Of a stretch of 64,000 bases of DNA, positions 1-8,977 are shown one piece after another. The stretch comes from Rhodococcus marinonascens NBRC 14363 (GTDB taxonomy: Bacteria; Actinomycetota; Actinomycetes; Mycobacteriales; Mycobacteriaceae), in NCBI RefSeq assembly GCF_001894885.1, contig NZ_BCXB01000002.1:1-64000 (forward strand). Direction: 5' to 3'. A program made the translations under genes and the position numbers. Within the stretch, counting starts at the first letter, position 1. The number at the start of each line of letters is the position of its first letter. The notes under the pieces were generated by a model. That model worked only from the letters and a program-made list of their open reading frames with translations, had not been told where the DNA came from and did no database searches.

Positions 1-1
1 C

Positions 2-424
2 AGTCCGATCGACTTCGAAGTCGGAACCGACGACTTTGCCGTAGTCGCACGTGAGGCCGCGGCGAGCATTACCCGAACGAAGCCGATCTCGGTGATCCCG
101 TTCGACCGCGTCGAGAAGGAACTCGCCGTCCCGATCAGGCCCCGCTTCGTCGTGTCGTACATGGACGTCAGGTTCGTGCCGGAAGCCGGGCGATGGCTCG
201 AACGCAATGCGCGGGCGCTGCGGAGCAGGCAATACACCCACGACGTCTATGTCTGGATCAACCGGACCCCACGGGGCGTGAATCTGGCGCTCCGTTATCC
301 CGGTAACGACATCGCTTCCGCAAATGTGCACACCTGGGTCGCGAGTCTCCGTCGACAAGTGGAACAGGTTTCAACCAACTACCTGTCAGTAGGGTTGCGG
401 GAGCGCCAGTCAGTCCTGAAGTGA
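2..424 (+). CDS. Hypothetical protein, 5' truncated by the window edge
   Basis: The frame is open from the first bases of the window and has no stop before 424, so the gene begins outside it. About 140 residues are visible. They include an Arg-rich stretch and a C-terminal segment ending in VGLRERQSVLK. I recognise no catalytic motif, signal peptide or membrane segment. A GTG at 92 could serve as an internal start, but the upstream codons also read as plausible protein. It lies 124 bases before the carboxylase on the same strand. Function unknown. Confidence 0.6.
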   Translation, partial: SPIDFEVGTDDFAVVAREAAASITRTKPISVIPFDRVEKELAVPIRPRFVVSYMDVRFVPEAGRWLERNARALRSRQYTHDVYVWINRTPRGVNLALRYPGNDIASANVHTWVASLRRQVEQVSTNYLSVGLRERQSVLK

Positions 425-548
425 AAACTCGATCCGGTGACCGCGCGGATCGGTTGGGTGCTTAGAATCCGTTGTGATCCCCAAACCGACCGCTGGTACC
501 ACCCGGGAGACACCGCGGGGAACGACCACGCGAACCACAGGAGGCTCA

Positions 549-2336
549 GTGCCCAGTCATACCAGCACGCACATCACGAAGGTGCTCGTCGCGAACCGCG
601 GTGAGATTGCAGTGCGGGTGATCCGGGCCGCCGCCGACGCCGGACTGGCCAGCGTCGCCGTGTACGCCGAACCCGACGCGAACGCCCCATTCGTGCGCCT
701 GGCCGACGAAGCCTTCGCCCTGGGCGGTCAGACCTCCGCCGAATCGTATCTAGTGTTCGACAAGATCCTAGCTGCCGCGCACAAGTCCGGTGCCGATGCC
801 ATCCATCCCGGCTACGGCTTCCTCTCCGAAAATGCAGACTTCGCGCAGGCCGTGATCGACGCCGGCCTTATCTGGATCGGCCCCTCCCCCCAGTCCATTC
901 GCGATCTCGGTGACAAGGTCACGGCACGCCACATCGCCGAAAAGGCGAAGGCCCCCATGGCCGCAGGGACAAAGGATCCGGTCGGCAGCGCCGACGAGAT
1001 CGTCGCGTTCGCCAAGGAGTACGGGGTTCCCGTCGCCATCAAGGCTGCGTTCGGCGGCGGCGGTCGCGGGATGAAGGTCGCTCACACCATCGAGGAAATC
1101 CCCGAACTGTTCGACTCCGCCACCCGCGAGGCCCTCGCCGCGTTCGGCCGCGGCGAGTGCTTCGTCGAACAGTATCTGGACAAAGCTCGCCACGTCGAAG
1201 CTCAGGTCATCGCCGACAAGCACGGCAACGTGATCGTCGCCGGCACCCGCGACTGCTCCCTGCAACGCCGCTTCCAGAAGTTGGTCGAGGAAGCCCCCGC
1301 ACCCTTCCTCACCGACGACCAACGCATTCGCATCCACTCGAGCGCGAAGGCCATCTGCCGCGAGGCCGGATATTACGGCGCCGGCACCGTCGAGTACTTG
1401 GTGCAAGGCGACACCATCTCCTTCCTCGAGGTCAACACCCGCCTGCAGGTCGAGCACCCGGTCACCGAGGAGACCTCCGGTCTCGACCTAGTGCTGCAAC
1501 AGTTCAAGATCGCCAACGGCGAACCCCTCGACATCACCGAAGACCCCACCCCGCGTGGGCACTCGTTCGAGTTCCGCATCAACGGTGAGGACGCCGGTCG
1601 CGGGTTCCTGCCCGCGCCCGGACCGGTCACCACCTTCACCGCGCCCACCGGGCCGGGGGTGCGGATGGACTCCGGCGTCGAAACCGGCAGTGTGATAGGC
1701 GGTCAGTTCGACTCCATGCTCGCCAAACTCATCGTCACCGGCGCGACCCGCGACCAGGCCCTCGCTCGGGCCCGCCGCGCTCTGGCCGAATTCCACGTCG
1801 AGGGCCTGGCAACGGTAATCCCGTTCCACCGGGCCGTCGTGGAAGATCCTGCGTTCATCGGCGATGGGCAAAAGTTCGACGTCTATACCAAGTGGATCGA
1901 AACCGATTGGGACAACCAGATCGAGCCCTTCGCCGGTGGTCGATCCGCCGACGAGGACGAGTCGCTCCCGCGGCAGAACGTGGTCGTCGAGGTCGGCGGC
2001 CGACGGGTCGAGGTGTCCCTGCCCGGGCAGTTCACCCTCGGCACGGGCGGCGGCACACACGGTGCGGTGCGCCGGAAACCCACGCCACGGACCCGCGGTG
2101 GTGCGTCCGGAGTCGCCGCATCCGGTGACGCCGTCACCGCACCCATGCAGGGCACCGTGGTCAAGGTTGCCGTCGAAGAAGGACAGGAAGTCGCCGAAGG
2201 CGACCTCATCGCGGTCCTCGAAGCGATGAAGATGGAAAACCCCGTCAATGCCCACAAAGCCGGCACCGTCACCGGTCTCGCGGTCGAACCCGGCGCCGCC
2301 ATCACCCAGGGCACCGTCCTCGCCGAACTGAAATAG
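549..2336 (+). CDS. accA3: Acetyl-/propionyl-CoA carboxylase alpha subunit (biotin carboxylase plus BCCP)
   Basis: Biotin-dependent acyl-CoA carboxylase alpha chain. It carboxylates biotin with ATP and bicarbonate and pairs with AccD subunits to make malonyl-CoA or methylmalonyl-CoA for fatty and mycolic acid synthesis. Seen: N-terminal biotin carboxylase domain ([18 protein letters not shown]), ATP-grasp loop GGGGRGMK, the [14 protein letters not shown] motif, and a C-terminal biotinyl domain with EAMKMENP, biotinyl Lys at about residue 561. Length 595 aa fits AccA3 (about 600). The GTG at 549 is chosen because a perfect AGGAGG lies at 539-544; the frame is open upstream to 474 without an equal ribosome site. 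A strong hairpin follows the stop. Confidence 0.96.
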   Translation: MPSHTSTHITKVLVANRGEIAVRVIRAAADAGLASVAVYAEPDANAPFVRLADEAFALGGQTSAESYLVFDKILAAAHKSGADAIHPGYGFLSENADFAQAVIDAGLIWIGPSPQSIRDLGDKVTARHIAEKAKAPMAAGTKDPVGSADEIVAFAKEYGVPVAIKAAFGGGGRGMKVAHTIEEIPELFDSATREALAAFGRGECFVEQYLDKARHVEAQVIADKHGNVIVAGTRDCSLQRRFQKLVEEAPAPFLTDDQRIRIHSSAKAICREAGYYGAGTVEYLVQGDTISFLEVNTRLQVEHPVTEETSGLDLVLQQFKIANGEPLDITEDPTPRGHSFEFRINGEDAGRGFLPAPGPVTTFTAPTGPGVRMDSGVETGSVIGGQFDSMLAKLIVTGATRDQALARARRALAEFHVEGLATVIPFHRAVVEDPAFIGDGQKFDVYTKWIETDWDNQIEPFAGGRSADEDESLPRQNVVVEVGGRRVEVSLPGQFTLGTGGGTHGAVRRKPTPRTRGGASGVAASGDAVTAPMQGTVVKVAVEEGQEVAEGDLIAVLEAMKMENPVNAHKAGTVTGLAVEPGAAITQGTVLAELK

Positions 2337-2351
2337 CACACTTCTGAGCGT

Positions 2352-2392
2352 CTGTGGCGCTTGTCATTCTCGGCAAATGGCAAGCGCCACAG
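2352..2392 (+). terminator. Strong hairpin downstream of accA3
   Basis: CTGTGGCGCTTGTCATT (2352-2368) pairs with AATGGCAAGCGCCACAG (2376-2392), a 17-bp stem with one G-U pair and a 7-nt loop. It sits between the carboxylase stop and the next start at 2406. No clear U tract follows, so it may be a mycobacterial-type terminator or a processing/attenuation hairpin. Confidence 0.6.
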
Positions 2393-2405
2393 TAGTCTGT
2401 CCCGT

Positions 2406-2795
2406 ATGTCTGATGTTCCCGAGATCCGTATCGGCACCGCCGAGCGAGAGAAGTCCCTGAACCTGTTGAGCGAACATTTCGCGGCAGGTCGTTTGACGGT
2501 CCCCGAGTTCGACGAACGCAGTCTCGCGGTCACGAGTGCGACGACGCGCGGCGGACTCGACCGCGTATTCGCCGACCTCCCCGCGACCACGGTCGACACC
2601 CCGGCCAAGGCGGCAACACTCGACCCCGCCACCGACCAGAATTGGCGTCGCATCGTGATGTCGGTGATCCCGCTTCTCGCCCTCGTACTGTTTTTCGTCG
2701 TCCCGGTGGACAACAGTTGGTTGTTTTTCCTGATGGTTCCCGCTGCGGGAACCATCCTCTTCGGTACCCGCGACCGTCGCCGCCCGGGCCGCTGA
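2406..2795 (+). CDS. DUF1707 (SHOCT-like) membrane protein
   Basis: A 129-aa protein with an N-terminal DUF1707 domain: RIGTAEREKSLNLLSEHFAAGRLTVPEFDER is its typical pattern, residues about 6-40. Two closely spaced hydrophobic segments follow at about residues 80-120, then a basic end (RDRRRPGR). The role of DUF1707 proteins is poorly known; they are common small membrane proteins of actinobacteria. I use the ATG at 2406 because the DUF1707 motif begins directly after it; upstream in-frame codons overlap the hairpin. The next gene starts one base after the stop. Confidence 0.85.
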   Translation: MSDVPEIRIGTAEREKSLNLLSEHFAAGRLTVPEFDERSLAVTSATTRGGLDRVFADLPATTVDTPAKAATLDPATDQNWRRIVMSVIPLLALVLFFVVPVDNSWLFFLMVPAAGTILFGTRDRRRPGR

Positions 2796-2796
2796 C

Positions 2797-3135
2797 GTGG
2801 AGCCTGTCGAAGTCAATGCCGGCGGCTGGTATCTGCGCGCGCTGCGCGCCGACGAACGGGTGGACGACCGGCCCGCGCTCGCGGACAGTGGAATCGACGA
2901 CGCCGAGTACGTCGCGCGCCGCACCGCGCAGTGGCTGAGCGACGAGCACTATTCGTGGGCGATCTGTCAGCCCAACACCGGTGAACTGCTGGCCGAAGTC
3001 GGGCTCACTCCGTCCGGTCAGTCGGCAACGCTGACGGGCTGGGCACGTACCGGCCACCACGACGCACTCGCGAGCGGATCGGATGCGGTGCAACGCTTCG
3101 CCGAGGGCGCACTGAGGTTGACGGTCCACCGTTGA
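2797..3135 (+). CDS. GNAT-like N-terminal fragment protein, function unknown
   Basis: A 112-aa protein starting at GTG 2797, right after the DUF1707 stop. The opening (WYLRALRADERVDDRPAL) resembles the first strand and helix of RimJ/RimL-type acetyltransferases, but the chain is shorter than a full GNAT domain (about 150-180 aa) and no acetyl-CoA loop (Q/R-x-x-G-x-G/A) is visible. It overlaps the VanZ gene by four bases (TTGA), so the three small genes are probably one operon. It could be a stand-alone N-terminal half or a diverged protein; enzymatic activity is doubtful. Confidence 0.65.
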   Translation: MEPVEVNAGGWYLRALRADERVDDRPALADSGIDDAEYVARRTAQWLSDEHYSWAICQPNTGELLAEVGLTPSGQSATLTGWARTGHHDALASGSDAVQRFAEGALRLTVHR

Positions 3136-3470
3136 GTACGCGATCCATTCCGGTAACGGCGCTGACCGTGCTGGCTCTGATCATGCTCCTCTCCCCTGCC
3201 TCGGCGGCACCGTCGGGTCCCGAACATGCCGACAAGGTGGTGCACGCGCTGCTGTTTGCGAGCCTCGCGGTCGCCTCCCGGTACGCGCTCATGACGCCGC
3301 GGATGACCGTGCTCTGGCTCGCCGCTTTTGGTGTAGTCACCGAGATACTGCAGGGTGCGCTGCCCATTGGGCGACAGGGTTCCGAGTGGGACCTGAGTGC
3401 CGACATGGTGGGCGTGGCGATCGGGCTGATCGCTCAGTCCGCGATCATGCGCTCGCGCAACAGAGCCTGA
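3132..3470 (+). CDS. VanZ-like membrane protein
   Basis: A 112-aa protein with three to four hydrophobic helices. It matches the short VanZ-like pattern: the PDKxxH-type motif appears as HADKVVHALLFASLAV, and a second conserved part as EILQGALPIGRQGSEWDLSADMVG. VanZ-family proteins sit in the membrane; the founding member lowers teicoplanin susceptibility, but most chromosomal homologues have no known role. Start TTG 3132 overlaps the preceding TGA. The 3' end overlaps the convergent phosphatase gene by 37 bases. Confidence 0.85.
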   Translation: MSTRSIPVTALTVLALIMLLSPASAAPSGPEHADKVVHALLFASLAVASRYALMTPRMTVLWLAAFGVVTEILQGALPIGRQGSEWDLSADMVGVAIGLIAQSAIMRSRNRA

Positions 3471-4222
3471 ACCTTGGTGTCGAGACCAAGACCGTCACTG
3501 AAGTAGTTTTCGATGCTTCCGTACCGTTCACGCATCGTGGCCAGGGACACTTCCAAGTACTGTCTGCGGACTCCTAGCACCGGTTCGAGCAGCGCCCGAT
3601 CTCCACCGGCCTCGACGAAGTTCTCGAACACACCGGCCAAGGCCGAGAGCAGCAGTTCGTTGGTCAGCATGTAGTCGTGAAAGACATCTTCTTCGCTGAC
3701 GCCGAGGAGCAACAGCAGCGACGCCGTGGCCCATCCTGTCCGGTCCTTGCCCGTGGTGCAGTGCACGAGTACCGGTGTGCCGCTGTTCGATGCGAGACCG
3801 CCGAACAGTTCCCGGTACGACGACACCGCGCTCGGCATAAGGACGAAGTCGCGGTAGCTGCCCTCGAAATACTCGATGGCACGTCCGCCCCCGAGCTCGC
3901 GTTCGGCGATCGTCGGGTCAGAGATCACCTGGAGCATCTGCGCGGGGACAGACCGCATTCCCTTGTCGGCAAGCACGTCCAGCGCGACGGCGCGGGCGCC
4001 GTCCGGGAGTATGTCGGGCGCCGCCTCGCGTTCACCGGCGGTGCGCAGGTCGTACACAGTCCGAATTCCGAGGTTGGCAAGCACCGCCATGTCCGAGTCC
4101 GCAACCCGACTCAGATCGGTCGAGCGGTAGTACACCCCTGAGCGCACCTTCGCACCGTCGCTCGCTCGGACGCCACCGACGTCTCGCAAGTTGGGCACGG
4201 ACGTGAGCGGAATCGGTATCAT
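3434..4222 (-). CDS. Tyrosine/serine phosphatase, PtpB-like
   Basis: A 262-aa protein of the tyrosine-phosphatase-3 family, which includes M. tuberculosis PtpB. It has the P-loop signature HCTTGKDRTG, with catalytic Cys155 and Arg161, and the family N-terminal NLRDVGG motif at residues 11-17. This family hydrolyses phosphotyrosine or phosphoserine, and in mycobacteria also phosphoinositides. No signal peptide is visible. The ATG at 4222 overlaps the end of lat by four bases (ATGA), so it is probably translated with the lysine transaminase. Whether this copy is secreted cannot be judged. Confidence 0.9.
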   Translation of the reverse strand: MIPIPLTSVPNLRDVGGVRASDGAKVRSGVYYRSTDLSRVADSDMAVLANLGIRTVYDLRTAGEREAAPDILPDGARAVALDVLADKGMRSVPAQMLQVISDPTIAERELGGGRAIEYFEGSYRDFVLMPSAVSSYRELFGGLASNSGTPVLVHCTTGKDRTGWATASLLLLLGVSEEDVFHDYMLTNELLLSALAGVFENFVEAGGDRALLEPVLGVRRQYLEVSLATMRERYGSIENYFSDGLGLDTKVQALLRERMIAD

Positions 4223-5562
4223 GCGTCGACGGTACCGCCAAGCACGCGGGCCAGTGCATCCACGGCGGCGTCGAGTTCGGCCGCCGTCACGGTAAGGGGA
4301 GGCCGGAATCTGATTCCCCGCTTGCCGGTCGCCAGGATCAATACTCGCTCCCGATCTCTCAGGTCCGCCACCACGCAGTCACGTAGCTGCGGCGTCGGAA
4401 GCGTGATCGCACACATCAGGCCCCGCCCTCTCGGTTCGGTGACGTCGGGATGCGAGAGTGCGAGTTCGCGCAGTCGTTGCAGGAGGTGGGCTCCGGTCAG
4501 CCTCGCCCGGTCGACGAGTCGATCCTGCTCGATCACCTCGAGGATCCGCCGTGACCGCACCATGTCCGCGAGGTTGCCACCCCAGGTGGAATTGATTCGC
4601 GAACCGACGGCAAAAACGTTTTCGGGGACGTCGTCCACGCGACCGCCGGCCATGATTCCGCAGACCTGCGTCTTCTTACCGAAGGCCACTACGTCGGGGT
4701 GCACAGCGAGCTGCTGATAAGCCCACGCCGTACCGGTGAGACCGCACCCGGTCTGCACCTCGTCGAACACGAACAAGGCGTCGTTCTCGTGGCACAGGGC
4801 TTCCATCGCCTGGAAGAACTCCGGGCGGAAGTGGTGATCTCCGCCCTCCCCTTGGATCGGCTCCGCAATGAAACATGCCACGTCCGAAGGGTTCTCGGCG
4901 AACGCATGCCGCGCCTGCTCGAGCGCGCGTCGCTCGGCCTCTTCGACGTCACGACCGTCGGCAAGGTAGGGGGCGTCGATGCGGGGCCAGTCGAACTTGG
5001 GGAATCGGGCCACCTTGCCTGGTTCGGTGTTGGTAAGTGACATGGTGTATCCACTGCGACCGTGGAACGCCTCGGTCAGGTGGAGCACTTTCGTCCCGAG
5101 CGCCGGATCGAGGCCGCGTTGTTCGTTGAGCCTGCTCTTCCAGTCGAACGCGACCTTGAGGGCGTTCTCGACGGCGAGGGCGCCGCCGTCGATGAAGAAG
5201 AGGTGGGGTAGTGCGGGGTCTCCGAGGACGCGGGCGAACGTCTCGACGAAACGCGCCATCGGGATGGTGTAAATGTCCGAGTTGCTCGGCTTGTTGATCG
5301 CCGCCGCAGCCAATTCTCGACGGAAGGCGTCGTCGTCCGCGAGTTCCGGATGGTTCATCCCCAGGGCCGACGAGGCGAAGAATCCGAACATGTCCAGGTA
5401 TGTTGTGCCGTCCCGTTGATCGACGAGGTGCGCCCCGCGCGAACGTTCCAGGTCGAGCACCAGATCGAAGCCGTCGACGAGAATGCGCTCGCGCAGTACG
5501 TCATGTACTCGGCTCGCAGGGAGATCGCCTTCACTTCCCGAGGATCGAATCGCTGTGCTCAT
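4219..5562 (-). CDS. lat: L-lysine 6-transaminase
   Basis: Class III PLP aminotransferase, 447 aa, the usual length for Lat. It moves the epsilon-amino group of lysine to 2-oxoglutarate, giving alpha-aminoadipate semialdehyde (in equilibrium with piperideine-6-carboxylate) and glutamate. Visible: the phosphate-binding region around residues 122-135, FVFDEVQTGCG (about 265-274) carrying the PLP-contacting Asp and Gln, and the PLP Lys in FGKKTQ (about residue 296). Gene order lat-lrpA divergent from pcd is the same as in M. tuberculosis Rv3290c-Rv3293, which supports this specific call. It overlaps the phosphatase gene downstream. Confidence 0.95.
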   Translation of the reverse strand: MSTAIRSSGSEGDLPASRVHDVLRERILVDGFDLVLDLERSRGAHLVDQRDGTTYLDMFGFFASSALGMNHPELADDDAFRRELAAAAINKPSNSDIYTIPMARFVETFARVLGDPALPHLFFIDGGALAVENALKVAFDWKSRLNEQRGLDPALGTKVLHLTEAFHGRSGYTMSLTNTEPGKVARFPKFDWPRIDAPYLADGRDVEEAERRALEQARHAFAENPSDVACFIAEPIQGEGGDHHFRPEFFQAMEALCHENDALFVFDEVQTGCGLTGTAWAYQQLAVHPDVVAFGKKTQVCGIMAGGRVDDVPENVFAVGSRINSTWGGNLADMVRSRRILEVIEQDRLVDRARLTGAHLLQRLRELALSHPDVTEPRGRGLMCAITLPTPQLRDCVVADLRDRERVLILATGKRGIRFRPPLTVTAAELDAAVDALARVLGGTVDA

Positions 5563-5627
5563 GCCAAGAGATTACGCCAAATCTCCTGCCCCGTTGCCGC
5601 AAGACAGAAATATATTCGGTGTGTAAT

Positions 5628-6092
5628 CTACTTCTCGTAAAATGTTTGCAAGATGATCGTGCTGCGGGTATGTACGTTCGCGGTGGCACGAATCTCCTGC
5701 AAAAGGTGTTCCAACTCCAGCGGCGAGGAGACGCGAACGAGTAGCACATAGCTCTCGTCCCCGGCCACCGAGTGACACGCCTCGATCGCAGGAATGTTCC
5801 GCAACCGGGCCGGCGCATCGTCGGGTTGCGACGGATCGAGAGGAGTGATGGCGACGAAGGCGGAAAGGCTCTGCCCAAGCGCACCCGGATCGATCTTCGC
5901 GGTGTACCCGCCAATCACTTTCCGGGCCTCGAGTCTGCGCACCCTGGACTGCACCGCCGAGATCGACAGCCCCGACCTCTCGGCGAGGGTCGCCAGAGTC
6001 GCCCGACCGTCGGCCACCAACTCCTGTATCAATACCCGATCGATGTCGTCGAGAGGAGGATGGGTTGTGTCGCCGCGAGAAGATTCCACCAC
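5628..6092 (-). CDS. lrpA: Lrp/AsnC-family regulator of lysine catabolism
   Basis: A 154-aa Lrp/AsnC regulator: N-terminal winged HTH (DDIDRVLIQELVADGR then LAERSGLSISAVQSRVRRLE), followed by an AsnC effector-binding ligand domain. Starts at GTG 6092. It sits upstream of lat on the same strand and divergent from pcd, so the likely role is amino-acid-responsive control of both; this fits M. tuberculosis LrpA, whose gene has the same neighbours. The effector (lysine or another amino acid) is inferred. Confidence 0.92.
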   Translation of the reverse strand: MVESSRGDTTHPPLDDIDRVLIQELVADGRATLATLAERSGLSISAVQSRVRRLEARKVIGGYTAKIDPGALGQSLSAFVAITPLDPSQPDDAPARLRNIPAIEACHSVAGDESYVLLVRVSSPLELEHLLQEIRATANVHTRSTIILQTFYEK

Positions 6093-6270
6093 CAGCGCAG
6101 GTTAACCCAGCGGAGGTGCATCATGGTTAAACGTCGGAGCACCGGGCCCGCCTCGCCGGGGTACCCACCTCAAGCGATCTGGTCGATGCCGGACAACTAT
6201 GCCCGCCCATGCGCGACCCGTTCAAGTTTCACCGACAGCAGCAGGACGAACCCCTAGAGAGGACATTATC
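6093..6270. promoter_or_regulatory. Divergent lrpA/pcd control region
   Basis: A 178-bp intergenic stretch separating lrpA and pcd. It contains GGTTAAC at 6100-6106 and GGTTAA at 6125-6130, phased about 25 bp apart. Spaced short repeats are compatible with binding by an Lrp octamer, but the assignment is speculative. The pcd ribosome site AGAGAGGA lies at 6256-6263. Confidence 0.4.
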
Positions 6271-7812
6271 GTGAACCTTCCCGCCCCCGAGGATCTCTGT
6301 CGACGCGCCGAGGAAGCGCTGGTCAAGTGCGGCGCAGACCTCGGCGATGCCGGAGGTGCGCTCGTCGCACGCACCCCGATCACCGGCACCGAACTGCGCA
6401 CCGTCGCGGCTAACAGCGCGGACGACGTGGATCGAGCGGTCACGGCGGCGCACGAGGCGTTCGCGCGGTGGCGTTCGGTGCCCGCCCCCCAGCGCGGCGC
6501 CGTGGTTCGCCGGCTGGGGCAGCTACTGACCGAGCACAAGGAAGATCTCGCCGAGCTCGTGACACTCGAGGCGGGCAAGATCCCGTCCGAGGCGCAGGGC
6601 GAAGTGCAGGAGATGATCGACATCTGCGAATTCGCGGTCGGCCTGTCGCGTCAGCTGTACGGCAAGACGATGGCATCGGAACGGCCCGGGCACCGTCTGA
6701 TGGAGACGTGGCACCCGCTGGGGGTTGTCGGGGTGATCTCCGCATTCAATTTCCCTGTGGCGGTGTGGTCGTGGAATACCGCCCTCGCACTGGTGTGCGG
6801 CGACACCGTGGTCTGGAAGCCGTCCGAGCAGACCCCGCTGACCGCCATAGCCTGCGACGCCCTACTCGCCCGGGCCGCTCGCGACGTCGGCGCGCCCGCC
6901 GGAATCCACGCGCTGATCCAGGGTTCGGCGGATGTAGGTGAGCGACTCGTAGACGACCCACGTGTGGCGCTGGTCAGTGCGACCGGATCGGTGCGGATGG
7001 GACGCACCGTGGGGCCGCGAGTTGCCGCCCGATTCGGCAAGTGCCTTCTCGAACTCGGAGGCAACAACGCTGCGATCGTGGCGCCGTCGGCCGACCTCGA
7101 TCTCGCCGTGCGGGGCATCGTCTTCTCTGCGGCAGGTACCGCAGGCCAGCGCTGCACGTCGCTGCGGCGGTTGATCGTGCACACCTCCGTCGCCGACGAG
7201 GTGGTGGAGCGGGTCGCTTCGGCGTACGGCCAACTGAAGGTTGGGAATCCGTTCGACGACGGTGTCCTCGTCGGTCCACTGGTGAACCGGGCATCGTTCG
7301 AGGCCATGCAGACCGCGCTCGACAAGGCGCGAGCCGACGGAGGAACCGTGGTGTCCGGCGGTGATCGGCACGGCGGCAGAGACGCCAATCACGGGAACGG
7401 CGAGGACGACGCATACTACGTCTCGCCCGCGCTGGTGCGCATGCCCGCACAGACGTCCGTGGTCCAGGAGGAGACGTTCGCACCCATCCTCTACGTCCTC
7501 ACCTACGACGAGTTCGACGAAGCCGTCGCACTGCACAACGCTGTGCCGCAAGGCCTTTCGTCTGCGATATTCACGACGGATCAGCGCGAGGCCGAACAGT
7601 TCCTCTCCTCCGACGGCTCGGACTGCGGCATCGCGAACGTCAACATCGGCACCTCCGGCGCGGAGATCGGTGGGGCGTTCGGCGGCGAGAAAGAGACCGG
7701 TGGTGGCCGCGAATCAGGCTCCGACGCCTGGAAGGCATACATGCGCCGGGCCACGAACACCGTCAACTACTCCGACGAACTACCGCTCGCTCAGGGCGTC
7801 GAGTTCAGCTGA
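6271..7812 (+). CDS. pcd: Alpha-aminoadipate semialdehyde / piperideine-6-carboxylate dehydrogenase
   Basis: NAD(P)-dependent aldehyde dehydrogenase, 513 aa from GTG 6271; AGAGAGGA at 6256-6263 supports this start over an upstream in-frame ATG at 6199. It oxidises the semialdehyde made by Lat to alpha-aminoadipate. Seen: FNFPVAVWSWN cofactor region, catalytic Glu261 in LLELGGNN, catalytic Cys295 in GQRCTSLRR, and the C-terminal FGGEKETGGGRESGSDAWK pattern typical of the ALDH7 (AASADH) subgroup. That subgroup pattern plus the neighbouring lat makes the substrate call firm. Confidence 0.95.
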   Translation: MNLPAPEDLCRRAEEALVKCGADLGDAGGALVARTPITGTELRTVAANSADDVDRAVTAAHEAFARWRSVPAPQRGAVVRRLGQLLTEHKEDLAELVTLEAGKIPSEAQGEVQEMIDICEFAVGLSRQLYGKTMASERPGHRLMETWHPLGVVGVISAFNFPVAVWSWNTALALVCGDTVVWKPSEQTPLTAIACDALLARAARDVGAPAGIHALIQGSADVGERLVDDPRVALVSATGSVRMGRTVGPRVAARFGKCLLELGGNNAAIVAPSADLDLAVRGIVFSAAGTAGQRCTSLRRLIVHTSVADEVVERVASAYGQLKVGNPFDDGVLVGPLVNRASFEAMQTALDKARADGGTVVSGGDRHGGRDANHGNGEDDAYYVSPALVRMPAQTSVVQEETFAPILYVLTYDEFDEAVALHNAVPQGLSSAIFTTDQREAEQFLSSDGSDCGIANVNIGTSGAEIGGAFGGEKETGGGRESGSDAWKAYMRRATNTVNYSDELPLAQGVEFS

Positions 7813-7842
7813 CCGCTCCGATCACCAGCTACTCTCGAGAAG

Positions 7843-8847
7843 GTGACGAACTGGGCCGAGATGGCACACAAGATCGCCGAGAACATCCTGTTCCCGGCTG
7901 CCGACCGCGTCGACGCCGACGGACAGATCCCGGACAGCCATTTCGAGGCCCTCGCCGCCGACGGCTTCTACGGCCTCGCCGTGGCCGACGAAGCGGACGT
8001 GACGCCGTCCGTACTCGTCGAGGTATACGAAACGCTCGGCGGCGGGTGCCTCGCCACTGCTTTCACATGGTTGCAGCATCACGGCGCGGTCGCAGGGCTT
8101 TCCCGCTCGCCCAACTCCGGTCTGCGCGACCGGTACCTCGAGGGTCTCGTGGACGGCACCTTCCGCGCAGGTGTCTCGATGGCCGGGACGATTCCGGTAC
8201 CGCCGCTGCTGTGGGCCCGCCGTGTCGACGACGGATACGTACTCGACGGAGTCGCGCCGTTCGTCACCGGGTGGGGCATCGTCGACCTGCTCCAGGTGTC
8301 GGCGCGCGATGAGTTCGACAACTCCATCGTGAACGTGCTCATTCCCGCCCAATCGCTGCGCGGGCTCACCGCCGAGCAACTGCCGCTAATCGCCGCGCGC
8401 GGTTCCAACACCGTGCGCCTACAGTTCGACGGATTGGCCGTGCCCCGAGGCCTGGTGAGCACCTTCGTTACCCCGGAAGAGTTCGCGAACAGCCAACTGT
8501 TCGCATCGTGGAAGAACGCGTGCATGGCCATGGGAATCACGCGCCGGGCCATCACCGAGCTGGAGACTCTCGGCGTCGATGCCGATCCGTTGAAGGAGCA
8601 GGCGGCCCTGGCGCGCCTCGACCTCGATGCGGCGCTCGACGGGCGGGCGAAGATCGCCGAAGCACGAGCGCGCACGTCGGAACTGGCGGTCCGGGCGGCT
8701 GCGGCCCTCGTCACCGCAAAGGGCAGTTCTTCGCTCATCGCCGGGAACACCGCGGAACGTCTGATGCGGGAGGCCACATTCACTCTGGTCGCGTTCGGCC
8801 GGCCCGCTATCAAAACCGCGCTGCTGGAGCGTCTGATCCGCGGCTAA
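7843..8847 (+). CDS. Acyl-CoA dehydrogenase family protein
   Basis: A 334-aa FAD-dependent acyl-CoA dehydrogenase-like protein, starting at GTG 7843, 30 bases after pcd. The N-terminal helical domain, the middle beta domain (VTGWGIVDLLQVSARDE) and the C-terminal four-helix domain are present, but it is shorter than typical ACADs (about 380 aa) and I do not find a clear catalytic Glu. Close spacing on the same strand suggests cotranscription with pcd and possibly a later step of lysine/adipate breakdown. Substrate unknown. Confidence 0.8.
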   Translation: MTNWAEMAHKIAENILFPAADRVDADGQIPDSHFEALAADGFYGLAVADEADVTPSVLVEVYETLGGGCLATAFTWLQHHGAVAGLSRSPNSGLRDRYLEGLVDGTFRAGVSMAGTIPVPPLLWARRVDDGYVLDGVAPFVTGWGIVDLLQVSARDEFDNSIVNVLIPAQSLRGLTAEQLPLIAARGSNTVRLQFDGLAVPRGLVSTFVTPEEFANSQLFASWKNACMAMGITRRAITELETLGVDADPLKEQAALARLDLDAALDGRAKIAEARARTSELAVRAAAALVTAKGSSSLIAGNTAERLMREATFTLVAFGRPAIKTALLERLIRG

Positions 8848-8977
8848 CGGGTGCGGACCCGCACGTCACCGAACAGCGAATACTGCGCGCCCGACACCGG
8901 CGCCAATGCCGCATAGACAGGAACCAGCTGCCGGTCATGGCAAGACTGTCACCAGCCGTTCTCCGCGCTGCTGCCGC

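Noticed and set aside
768-1457. Long open frame antisense to accA3
   Set aside because: Shadow of a highly codon-biased GC-rich gene; the plus strand has full domain evidence and a ribosome site.
6271-7812. iolA (methylmalonate semialdehyde dehydrogenase)
   Set aside because: The ALDH7-type motifs and position beside lat/lrpA point to piperideine-6-carboxylate dehydrogenase.
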